A stretch of 46,085 nt of DNA from a virus, in the IMG/VR virus record IMGVR_UViG_3300046006_003504, positions 1 to 46,085 of that record. One strand, written 5' to 3'. The notes under the pieces are model-generated. The model was not told the DNA's origin, did not search any database, and saw nothing but the letters and a program-made list of their open reading frames with translations. Position 1 is the first letter of the stretch; the number at the start of each line of letters is the position of its first letter. A program made the translations under genes and the position numbers. Below are positions 40,840 to 46,085 of this stretch, piece by piece.

Positions 40840-40929
40840 TGGTCCCGCAGTGAGGAATCGAACCCCATCCTGGACCTTATCTAGATTAATCGGATATAAG
40901 CCGACCTGCTCTCCTTGAGCTACTGCGGG
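40840..40929 (-). tRNA. tRNA-Ile (TAT) with an enlarged variable region
   Basis: TAT in loop CTTATAT, stem GTCGG/CCGAT; acceptor CCCGCAG/CTGCGGG; A73, CCA. About 21 nt separate the anticodon stem from the T-stem, with an 8-nt palindrome (ATCTAGAT) but no clear variable-arm helix. Confidence 0.75.
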
Positions 40930-40972
40930 TAAAACTTAATTTAACTCTGGATCGAAGATGTTATTTGATTAG

Positions 40973-41644
40973 TCATACTTTATCTATAATAATACAACTT
41001 TGAAAACACCCTTCGACATTTTTAGGAGCCGAAACTATTTTATAATTGTAGTCGAATAAAATTTTAGAAAGGTAATCTTTTTTAAAAAATAATACAGACC
41101 AAGTTGTTTCTTCAATTTGTTTAGAAAGTTTATTGTCGTTAAGATAGATATAATCATCTGTAATGATCGACTCGCAGTATCCTAGAGATTGTTTACGTTT
41201 ATTATAAAAAAATTCTGTAGTATCTTTGTTATCGATATCTAACCAACTTAATAATAATTTACCACCTACCTTGGTTCTATCATATAACCAAGCAATCATT
41301 TCTAACATATCTTCTACAGAAGCATGAGTGAACACGCTATAACTAATAACCGTGTCAAACAATTCATCTAATTGGGGTGTTTCGCCAATAGTTCCAGAAG
41401 GATTATATACATGATTATATCTATTGTAATGAATAAATCTAGCTAAAGGAAATTGATTTTTTCCAGATTTAATTGCTTCATAGTCTACATCTATTCCTGT
41501 ATATGTAGATTGAGAAAAGTTTCCTTTACTACTATCTAAAAACATTCCATAATTAGATCCATAATCTAATATAGAGCCTTTGATAATATCAGGGTGTAGA
41601 ATTTTAAAATAATTAAACGTGTCAATGTAATAATCTATTTTCAT
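40973..41644 (-). CDS. class I SAM-dependent methyltransferase
   Basis: LDYGSNYG at 26-33 is motif I, with TYTGIDVDYEAI and SYSVFTHAS as following motifs. The 223-aa protein matches the 19534 product in several blocks. It sits between tRNA-Glu and tRNA-Ile in the array with its own late box, so it is likely a late cargo gene inserted in the tRNA operon. Confidence 0.82.
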   Translation of the reverse strand: MKIDYYIDTFNYFKILHPDIIKGSILDYGSNYGMFLDSSKGNFSQSTYTGIDVDYEAIKSGKNQFPLARFIHYNRYNHVYNPSGTIGETPQLDELFDTVISYSVFTHASVEDMLEMIAWLYDRTKVGGKLLLSWLDIDNKDTTEFFYNKRKQSLGYCESIITDDYIYLNDNKLSKQIEETTWSVLFFKKDYLSKILFDYNYKIVSAPKNVEGCFQSCIIIDKV

Positions 41645-41648
41645 CAGA

Positions 41649-41654
41649 TATTTA
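41649..41654 (-). promoter_or_regulatory. late-type TAAATA box, 4 nt before ATG 41644
   Basis: It drives the methyltransferase from within the tRNA array, in the same direction as the tRNA transcripts. Confidence 0.6.
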
Positions 41655-41665
41655 TTTTAAGTATT

Positions 41666-41741
41666 TGGCGTCCCTACGGGGATTCGAACCCCGGTACTCA
41701 CCGTGAAAGGGTGATGTCCTAGGCCTCTAGACGATAGGGAC
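41666..41741 (-). tRNA. tRNA-Glu (TTC)
   Basis: TTC in loop CTTTCAC, stem TCACC/GGTGA; acceptor GTCCCTA/TAGGGAC; G73, CCA. The sequence is very close to E. coli tRNA-Glu. Confidence 0.95.
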
Positions 41742-41749
41742 ATTAAATT

Positions 41750-41836
41750 TGGTGGAGACGACTGGAGTCGAACCAGTAGTGCCTTTCGGGCGGCGGATTT
41801 ACAGTCCACTGGGGTTACCAATTTTCCTACATCTCC
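41750..41836 (-). tRNA. tRNA-Tyr (GTA), type II
   Basis: GTA in loop CTGTAAA, stem GTGGA/TCCGC; long variable arm; acceptor GGAGATG/CGTCTCC; A73, CCA. Confidence 0.93.
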
Positions 41837-41955
41837 ATTAGTTGAATCCTCTACACTATATGCCTAACTCAACAGCTTTACTCGAGTTTACTGTTTATTG
41901 CTTTGGTTACATAACGTATGATCAAACCTCTGTGCTTGCAGAAGATTCAACTAAT
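41837..41955 (-). repeat. inter-tRNA hairpin element C
   Basis: A 16-bp stem (41837-41852 with 41940-41955, one G-U) that fills the gap between tRNA-Leu(TAA) and tRNA-Tyr base for base. The 87-nt loop differs in sequence from the loops of A, B and D. Confidence 0.85.
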
Positions 41956-42038
41956 GGTGCGAGAGACGGGACTCGAACCCGTATGCCTTTCGACGGCAGA
42001 TTTTAAGTCTGCTGCGTATACCATTCCGCCACTCTCGC
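41955..42038 (-). tRNA. tRNA-Leu (TAA), type II
   Basis: TAA in loop CTTAAAA, stem CAGA/TCTG; long variable arm; acceptor GCGAGAG/CTCTCGC; A73, CCA. Confidence 0.93.
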
Positions 42039-42094
42039 AAAATACTAACTTATCTTTTTAAAGAACAGTGCTGTTATTAACAGCGTATGTATAA

Positions 42095-42123
42095 ATTATA
42101 CTGTCTTTCTTTGTGTGTGTCAA
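42095..42123 (-). promoter_or_regulatory. consensus sigma70 promoter between tRNA-Arg and tRNA-Leu
   Basis: -35 TTGACA (42118-42123), 17-nt spacer, -10 TATAAT (42095-42100). The early transcript folds GCTGTT/AACAGC near 42069-42084, preceded by ACATACGC, which also precedes the hairpin at the 40411 promoter. Confidence 0.88.
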
Positions 42124-42143
42124 TAGATATTTAAAATAATTTT

Positions 42144-42218
42144 TGGCCGGGCTTGAGAGGATCGAACTCCCACCCTCGGTTTCGAAGACCGAGATGATAT
42201 CCATTTCACCAAAGCCCG
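42144..42218 (-). tRNA. tRNA-Arg (TCG)
   Basis: TCG in loop CTTCGAA, stem TCGGT/ACCGA; acceptor CGGGCTT/AAGCCCG; G73, CCA. Confidence 0.92.
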
Positions 42219-42222
42219 AAAT

Positions 42223-42296
42223 TGGTGCTCCTACGTAGAATCGAACTACGATTCCTGTCATACCAAGACAGTGTTCTTCCATTAAACTATGAGAGC
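42223..42296 (-). tRNA. tRNA-Thr (GGT)
   Basis: GGT in loop TTGGTAT, stem CTGTC/GACAG; acceptor GCTCTCA/TAGGAGC with one mismatch; A73, CCA. Confidence 0.88.
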
Positions 42297-42300
42297 AAAC

Positions 42301-42377
42301 TGGTGCCCCGTGTAAGATTCGAACCTACAACCAACTCCTTTTGAGAGAATCCGCACTACCAATTAGCGTAACGGGGC
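42301..42377 (-). tRNA. type I tRNA with CAA (Leu) anticodon
   Basis: CAA in loop CTCAAAA, stem ATTCT/GGAGT; acceptor GCCCCGT/ACGGGGC; A73, CCA. Bacterial tRNA-Leu normally has a long variable arm, but here the variable region is only 5 nt, so charging identity is uncertain. Confidence 0.7.
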
Positions 42378-42389
42378 ATTGAATTTTAT

Positions 42390-42464
42390 TGGTCTCGCTA
42401 CCAGGAATCGAACCTGAATCTAGACGTTAGGAGTGTCCTATTCTATCCATTGAACTATAGCGAG
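42390..42464 (-). tRNA. tRNA-Arg (CCT)
   Basis: CCT in loop CTCCTAA, stem GGACA/CGTCT with one mismatch; acceptor CTCGCTA/TAGCGAG; A73, CCA. Confidence 0.85.
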
Positions 42465-42469
42465 GTAAC

Positions 42470-42544
42470 TGGCACCGCCTAGTGGAATCGAACCACTATT
42501 ATGAATTTAGAAGAATCATGTCCTATCCATTGAACGAAAGCGGT
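42470..42544 (-). tRNA. tRNA-Arg (TCT)
   Basis: TCT in loop CTTCTAA, stem TGATT/ATTCA with one mismatch; acceptor ACCGCTT/AGGCGGT; G73, CCA. Confidence 0.88.
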
Positions 42545-42568
42545 ATGTTAAAGCTAGCTAGACCTAAA

Positions 42569-42574
42569 TAAATA
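42569..42574 (+). promoter_or_regulatory. late-type TAAATA box, 5 nt before ATG 42580
   Basis: It drives the SGNH gene rightward, against the direction of the surrounding tRNA operon. Confidence 0.6.
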
Positions 42575-42579
42575 TTGTT

Positions 42580-43353
42580 ATGAAATATAAAAAATTAATA
42601 GTATCTGGTTGTAGTTTTACTGAAAACTTAGGTAGTTGGGCATACAATTTATCAGATGAATATAATTTAGAATTGATTAACCTAGCCGTGCCAGGTGCAG
42701 GAAATAATCACATTGTTTGGTCACTTTTGTCTTATCTTGAAAGAAACCAAGTTGATCTTGAAACTACATTAATTGGTATAATGTGGTCCCATCCTGTAAG
42801 AGAGGATTATGTTTTTGAGCATAATTATGATTTTGAGGACCAATCTATATACAAATATAATTATGATTGCTCTAATCGACTAGTTATGTTGGGAGACTTA
42901 ATTTCTAAAGATAATATTAAAATCACAAAGAGAGTGCTATTCGCAGAAGTTGATTATCAAACAAAGTTAGTATCTAGTCGAGGAAATAAATCGGCTATAG
43001 CATTTAGAACATGGAGTTTAAAAAATTTATTAACTTCTCATTTGAAGACTAAGAAAATTGATTTTTTTCAAACTGCTTTTCTTAATTACCTTACTAGCTC
43101 TGCATTAATTAAAAACAACACTGATTCTGATTTTCACAAAACTTTTTCATATTTGGTTGAGTTAGAAAAAATAAATTTAAGTTCTACGTTAGATAACTGG
43201 ATAGAGTTATCTGATAACGAATACTTGGGTGACTTTGCATTTCACATGAAACAGATGCACCCCGATAAAGTGCATCCTAGTAATCTAGGACATAAAATTT
43301 GGACCAAGATGATATTGATTCCAAAATTAAAAAATATTGGCATAGTGATGTAA
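42580..43353 (+). CDS. SGNH/GDSL-like hydrolase in the tRNA array
   Basis: GCSFT at 10-14 places Ser12 as nucleophile, PGAGNNH is the glycine/asparagine block and DKVHPSNLGH near the C terminus the Asp-His pair. 257 aa. The gene runs antisense to the tRNA operon and ends directly against tRNA-Ser. It is distantly related to the 23963 and 44479 proteins by block order. Confidence 0.72.
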   Translation: MKYKKLIVSGCSFTENLGSWAYNLSDEYNLELINLAVPGAGNNHIVWSLLSYLERNQVDLETTLIGIMWSHPVREDYVFEHNYDFEDQSIYKYNYDCSNRLVMLGDLISKDNIKITKRVLFAEVDYQTKLVSSRGNKSAIAFRTWSLKNLLTSHLKTKKIDFFQTAFLNYLTSSALIKNNTDSDFHKTFSYLVELEKINLSSTLDNWIELSDNEYLGDFAFHMKQMHPDKVHPSNLGHKIWTKMILIPKLKNIGIVM

Positions 43354-43443
43354 TGGCAGTGAGTTAGGGATTCGAACCCTAGTGTCGCTTACGCAACCAT
43401 CACCTTTCCAAGATGCGCCAATTGGCCTCTCTGGCAACTCACT
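43354..43443 (-). tRNA. tRNA-Ser (GGA), type II
   Basis: GGA in loop TTGGAAA, stem GCATC/GGTGA; long variable arm with TTGCG/GCGAC; acceptor AGTGAGT/ACTCACT; G73, CCA. Its 5' end overlaps the stop of the 43442 gene by 2 nt. Confidence 0.92.
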
Positions 43444-44059
43444 AAAAAAATTTTTCTAAATCACTGGGTATAGAGTAGCTACTTCTTTTCAGTAGGACTT
43501 CTATATTTTTGTATTCTTCTAGTCCATTCCACGGCGCTCCGGCGGCAATTGTAACTTTAACATCGTCAGTAAAGTTAGACATTCCGTGTGGCCAACCTCC
43601 GTCCATTATAAAAGCTTCATTAATATCCTGAACTGGAACATCACCGTTTGTAGTTTTAAAGTATAGAGTATTAGTTTTACCCTGCACTACTATTCTAAAT
43701 TTGTGTTGTTTAGATCCTACTTCGTGTCTGGCACAATCAATGTGTTCTAAGTTAGAAAATTTAGGAACAGTTTTTAAAGCCATTATTCGAGTTCTCATGC
43801 CCATCCACGGAAAGACATGATCTTCAAACCAATTTTTAACAATTAAAGGTGCATAAGGTAACCAACGAAACTCTCCTTCTCTCATATTAGAAGAACCTTG
43901 TTGTCCAGGTATAGAGTCTTTAGTCATTAACGGCAACATACTAGTTGCTCTATAATTGTCCCAAAACCAAAACTGCTTATCAACGTTAAGGATTTCCTTT
44001 GCCGCAGTTTCTTTATCAAGAATTGGAATATTAACTTTTGCAAATAAAATGTCGTCCAT
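43442..44059 (-). CDS. AspH-like 2OG-Fe(II) oxygenase
   Basis: H106-I-D108 in LEHIDCAR, R122 in KFRIVVQG, and WPHGMSN with H158 give the double-stranded beta-helix ligands. The ATG at 44059 (205 aa) is set by a late box 5 nt upstream; a longer upstream frame would read through that box. It sits in the tRNA array and ends over the first bases of tRNA-Ser. Confidence 0.68.
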   Translation of the reverse strand: MDDILFAKVNIPILDKETAAKEILNVDKQFWFWDNYRATSMLPLMTKDSIPGQQGSSNMREGEFRWLPYAPLIVKNWFEDHVFPWMGMRTRIMALKTVPKFSNLEHIDCARHEVGSKQHKFRIVVQGKTNTLYFKTTNGDVPVQDINEAFIMDGGWPHGMSNFTDDVKVTIAAGAPWNGLEEYKNIEVLLKRSSYSIPSDLEKFF

Positions 44060-44064
44060 AAAAA

Positions 44065-44070
44065 TATTTA
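44065..44070 (-). promoter_or_regulatory. late-type TAAATA box, 5 nt before ATG 44059
   Basis: It drives the oxygenase leftward. Two mutually exclusive hairpins (ggttgat/atcaacc 44072-44088 and aacct/aggtt 44085-44098) lie just upstream. Confidence 0.6.
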
Positions 44071-44248
44071 TGGTTGATGTAATCAACCTGAAAAGGTTTT
44101 CCGAGCGACCAACTATCTTTCTCAAGGACTCATTGGCTTGTCTCGAATAGCAGAGTTTAAACTACCTTGTGCCGCTACTGGTGTGTCATGCTCAAGAATA
44201 GGGCACTAGCACACAAGGGACTCAATACTATCGTCTATCTCGAAAACT
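44071..44248 (-). other. structured spacer between tRNA-Val and the oxygenase gene
   Basis: No gene is visible. An inverted repeat ccttgtg/cacaagg (44165-44171 with 44212-44218) and overlapping alternative hairpins at 44072-44098 are present. It would be transcribed as the 3' part of the tRNA precursor. Confidence 0.4.
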
Positions 44249-44323
44249 TGGTAGTTCCTACTGGGATCGAACCAGTGACCTTCACAATGTCAATGTGATA
44301 TTCTACCGCTGAAATAAGGAACT
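44249..44323 (-). tRNA. tRNA-Val (GAC)
   Basis: GAC in loop TTGACAT, stem TCACA/TGTGA; acceptor AGTTCCT/AGGAACT; A73, CCA. Confidence 0.9.
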
Positions 44324-44328
44324 ATATT

Positions 44329-44450
44329 TGGCCCCGCCGCTGGGATTCGAACCCAGATCTCTTCCTTGACAATGGAATAAGAAATATGCTGAACGTAACC
44401 TAAACAGGTTCACCCTTTTATAAGTGTCCTAACCATTAGACGACAGCGGG
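44329..44450 (-). tRNA. interrupted tRNA (anticodon unclear, possibly Asp GTC)
   Basis: Acceptor CCCGCTG/CGGCGGG, D-arm GTCT...GGAC, T-arm CTGGG/CCCAG, G73 and CCA are all sound, but 68 nt lie between D-arm and T-arm where about 22 are expected. The extra 46 nt include a hairpin (AACC/GGTT region) and a TTCC-ATTGTCAA-GGAA stem loop with a GTC triplet. It could be an intron, a mobile insertion, or a dead gene. Confidence 0.5.
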
Positions 44451-44467
44451 ATTAACTTATCCGTTAA

Positions 44468-44473
44468 TAAATA
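44468..44473 (+). promoter_or_regulatory. late-type TAAATA box, 5 nt before ATG 44479
   Basis: It drives the second SGNH gene rightward, antisense to the tRNA precursor. Confidence 0.6.
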
Positions 44474-44478
44474 TTTGT

Positions 44479-45225
44479 ATGTATGAAAACACTTTTAACG
44501 GAATATACGGATCATTTCACGATTTAGATTCGGAGTTTATGCCTCAAGATAGGCAAGAAACTTACGAACTAAATTGTAAAAGAAATATAAATTGGGAATA
44601 CAAATCTATAAAAGTTCATTATAAATTTAACGAACTGGGACATAGATGTGTATCTCCGTCTGAACTGGGCGACGACTACATCCTGTATACAGGATGTAGT
44701 CATACCCTTGGGATCGGTCTTGCTAAAGAACATACTTACACTGATATTGTGTCAACTATTTTAGGAAAATCTTATTATAATTTAAGTATATCGGGATCAG
44801 GACCCGACATGATTTTTCAAAATATTCTTGCATTTCTTAGTTACGTAAAAAAGAAACCAAGTTCCATTGTTATACAATGGCCTGCATTTCACAGATTTTT
44901 CTATATTAACAATGATCGAGTAGAGTTTTTAAATGCATCCTCTACTGAAGAAATTTGGAACTTCATGGCAGGTAATGATTTTGCAAATCAAAAAAACTAT
45001 CATTATAGATTGATACTCTTGGATGTTCTTAACAATATGGGCATTACTAATATATACGAAATATTTGATGAAACTGATCTTCCTCCAAGTATTACGCCAT
45101 CGAGTGTTGCTACAAAGAAATTATTCTTTTGGTATAACGATCCATTAGATTTTGCTCGAGATGTTTGCCACCCCGGAAGACTATCAAACATCGATCACGC
45201 CAACCGATTGCTGACTGTAATGTAA
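44479..45225 (+). CDS. SGNH/GDSL-like hydrolase in the tRNA array
   Basis: GCSHT at 72-76 (Ser74), the SGSGPD block and DVCHPGRLS near the end (catalytic His). The 248-aa protein resembles the 23963 product: both have an N-terminal FNxLGHR element about 20 residues before the nucleophile motif. It lies between the interrupted tRNA and the type I TAG tRNA on the opposite strand. Confidence 0.75.
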   Translation: MYENTFNGIYGSFHDLDSEFMPQDRQETYELNCKRNINWEYKSIKVHYKFNELGHRCVSPSELGDDYILYTGCSHTLGIGLAKEHTYTDIVSTILGKSYYNLSISGSGPDMIFQNILAFLSYVKKKPSSIVIQWPAFHRFFYINNDRVEFLNASSTEEIWNFMAGNDFANQKNYHYRLILLDVLNNMGITNIYEIFDETDLPPSITPSSVATKKLFFWYNDPLDFARDVCHPGRLSNIDHANRLLTVM

Positions 45226-45230
45226 TAAAT

Positions 45231-45308
45231 TGGTACCCTTGCTCAGATTCGAACTGAGACTGAATGATTTCTAAGACCATTGCCTACTACCAATTGGGCT
45301 ACAAGGGC
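45231..45308 (-). tRNA. type I tRNA with TAG (Leu) anticodon
   Basis: TAG in loop CTTAGAA, stem ATGGT/ATCAT; acceptor GCCCTTG/CAAGGGT; A73, CCA. As at 42301, the 5-nt variable region is unlike normal bacterial tRNA-Leu. A standard type II Leu(TAG) is at 40269. Confidence 0.7.
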
Positions 45309-45315
45309 ATAAAAC

Positions 45316-45392
45316 TGGTGCGGGGTAGGAGATTCGAACTCCTTCTTACTGGGTGGAAGCCAGTCGTGCTCGCCGTTAAACACTAACCACGC
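45316..45392 (-). tRNA. tRNA-Gly (TCC), copy 2
   Basis: TCC in loop CTTCCAC, stem ACTGG/CCAGT; acceptor GCGTGGT/ACCCCGC with one T-C mismatch; A73 (copy 1 has T73), CCA. It may be a diverged duplicate. Confidence 0.8.
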
Positions 45393-45400
45393 ATAAAATT

Positions 45401-45476
45401 TGGTCTCTCCTGTGGGACTCGAACCCACGAAATCCTCGCCCCAAACGAGGTGGCATAGCCGCTAACCGAAAGAGAG
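45401..45476 (-). tRNA. tRNA-Pro (TGG), copy 2
   Basis: TGG in loop TTTGGGG, stem CCTCG/CGAGG; acceptor CTCTCTT/AGGAGAG; A73, CCA. Confidence 0.9.
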
Positions 45477-45482
45477 ATAACT

Positions 45483-45557
45483 TGGCGGTCCCAGGGGGTA
45501 ACGATCCCCCTCTTCAGCAGTGACAGTGCTGTGTGCGTCCATGAACACCTTGAGACC
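45483..45557 (-). tRNA. tRNA-Asp (GTC)
   Basis: GTC in loop CTGTCAC, stem CAGCA/TGCTG; acceptor GGTCTCA/TGGGACC; G73 as expected for Asp; CCA. The T-loop is ATCGTTA rather than TTCGANT. Confidence 0.88.
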
Positions 45558-45563
45558 AAATTG

Positions 45564-45639
45564 TGGTAGTGATGGTCGGACTCGGACCGACGATCTTTTC
45601 CGTATGAAGGAACTGCATTAGCCACTATGCTACATCACC
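45564..45639 (-). tRNA. tRNA-Met (CAT) or Ile2
   Basis: CAT in loop TTCATAC, stem GTTCC/GGAAA (outer pair open); acceptor GGTGATG/CATCACT with G1-U72; A73, CCA. No initiator features. Confidence 0.82.
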
Positions 45640-45735
45640 ATATCTAAACACACTCGCAACCAACTGGCCCGTCCTACGACGTTGAGTGACGCAATGCTTC
45701 TCTAGGAATTTCCATCCCCGAGTGTGTTTAGATAT
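45640..45735 (-). repeat. inter-tRNA hairpin element D
   Basis: A perfect 17-bp inverted repeat (45640-45656 with 45719-45735) that spans exactly from the CCA of tRNA-Lys(TTT) to the base before tRNA-Met G1. It encloses 62 nt of non-coding sequence. Confidence 0.88.
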
Positions 45736-45810
45736 GGTAGGAGCACCGGGACTCGAACCCGGAACTGGCAGATTAAAAGTCTGCTGTGATAACCATTTCA
45801 CTATACTCCC
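45735..45810 (-). tRNA. tRNA-Lys (TTT)
   Basis: TTT in loop CTTTTAA, stem GCAGA/TCTGC; acceptor GGGAGTA/TGCTCCT; A73, CCA. Confidence 0.93.
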
Positions 45811-45813
45811 ATA

Positions 45814-45888
45814 TGGTCCATGCTCCGAGAATCGAACTCGGTTCCTCCGGTTAAGAGCCGGTTACTTCGCCACTAAAGTTTAGCATGG
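45814..45888 (-). tRNA. tRNA-Lys (CTT)
   Basis: CTT in loop CTCTTAA, stem CCGG/CCGG; acceptor CCATGCT/AGCATGG; A73, CCA. It is the first tRNA behind the 46005 promoter. Its D-arm holds a 14-nt sequence that is repeated in the leader (45949-45962). Confidence 0.88.
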
Positions 45889-45962
45889 GTGTTCGTATTG
45901 ACTTTATCTTTTACGTGCCACCTTAGACCATACGGGAGATCTAAGGGACACTAAAGTTTAGC
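45871..45962. repeat. 14-nt direct repeat linking leader and tRNA-Lys D-arm
   Basis: The sequence cactaaagtttagc is at 45871-45884 (inside tRNA-Lys) and 45949-45962 (inside the leader peptide frame), 78 nt apart. It may be a duplicated tRNA piece or allow alternative RNA pairing. Confidence 0.6.
45920..45946 (-). promoter_or_regulatory. leader hairpin before the first tRNA
   Basis: A perfect 7-bp stem CCTTAGA/TCTAAGG with a 13-nt loop, lying between the 8-residue frame and tRNA-Lys. No T-tract follows directly, so it may be structural rather than a terminator. Confidence 0.45.
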
Positions 45963-45977
45963 TGAGCTTCGCTTCAT
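45951..45977 (-). CDS. possible 8-residue leader peptide (MKRSSAKL)
   Basis: AGAGG lies 8 nt before the ATG and a consensus promoter starts about 20 nt upstream. The frame has one AAG and one AAA codon, the codons read by the first two tRNAs of the operon. This could be chance; the peptide is too short for codon statistics. Confidence 0.35.
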   Translation of the reverse strand: MKRSSAKL

Positions 45978-46004
45978 TGTGTTACCTCTTTTGTTTAAGT
46001 TTGT

Positions 46005-46033
46005 ATTATACAACCTTTTGCAGTGGTTGTCAA
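46005..46033 (-). promoter_or_regulatory. consensus sigma70 promoter at the head of the tRNA array
   Basis: -35 TTGACA (46028-46033), 17-nt spacer, -10 TATAAT (46005-46010). It reads leftward into the leader and tRNA-Lys genes. Confidence 0.88.
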
Positions 46034-46085
46034 CTGTTTTTTGTTTAACAGGATTCGCTTTTTTTTCGTTCAATGAAAATTTAAA

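Overview
The window looks like part of a large, AT-rich, T4-type (myovirus-like) phage genome rather than a bacterial chromosome. The evidence: genes are packed with ATGA-type overlaps; there are many short unknown proteins; small nucleotide and repair enzymes (dCMP deaminase, P-loop kinase, metallophosphoesterase, phosphatase) are present; a mixed-strand array holds about 28 tRNA genes; and two promoter classes are visible. One class is near-perfect sigma70 (TTGACA, 17 bp, TATAAT). The other is a T4-late-like TAAATA box. No capsid, tail, terminase or polymerase gene lies in the window, so phage identity is inferred. Two Bug/TctC-type binding proteins, a family concentrated in Betaproteobacteria, hint at such a host, but weakly.

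Layout. (1) 1-7697, minus strand: a surface-glycan-like cassette with a nucleotide-sugar dehydrogenase (cut by the left edge), carbamoyltransferase, methyltransferase and glycosyltransferases, mixed with two 2OG-type oxygenases, a zinc peptidase and dCMP deaminase. (2) 7756-26018: a dense biosynthesis-like island on both strands with an acyl carrier protein overlapping a GNAT gene, two more GNAT-like proteins, a PP-loop (asparagine-synthetase-like) enzyme, four membrane desaturases, two radical SAM enzymes, an SGNH protein, a methyltransferase and eleven 2OG/AspH/TauD-like oxygenases. (3) 26040-30606: a run of small early-type genes with strong sigma70 promoters, including a SpoT/MESH1-like HD hydrolase. 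(4) 30607-38382: P-loop/sulfotransferase-like proteins, a second PP-loop enzyme and the two Bug/TctC proteins. (5) 38414-46085: the tRNA array, read leftward from at least three sigma70 promoters to a rho-independent terminator. It is interrupted by protein genes, among them an RNA polymerase omega homologue and late-promoter genes, two of which run antisense.

How the parts may work together: early-type promoters drive the tRNA array and small regulatory enzymes, while accessory enzymes sit behind TAAATA boxes placed 4-5 nt before the start codon, which predicts leaderless late mRNAs. The glycan, acyl and hydroxylation enzymes could together make or decorate a surface molecule or small metabolite; this is inference. 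The most unusual sequence-level observation is a set of inverted-repeat hairpins that exactly fill gaps between adjacent tRNA genes.
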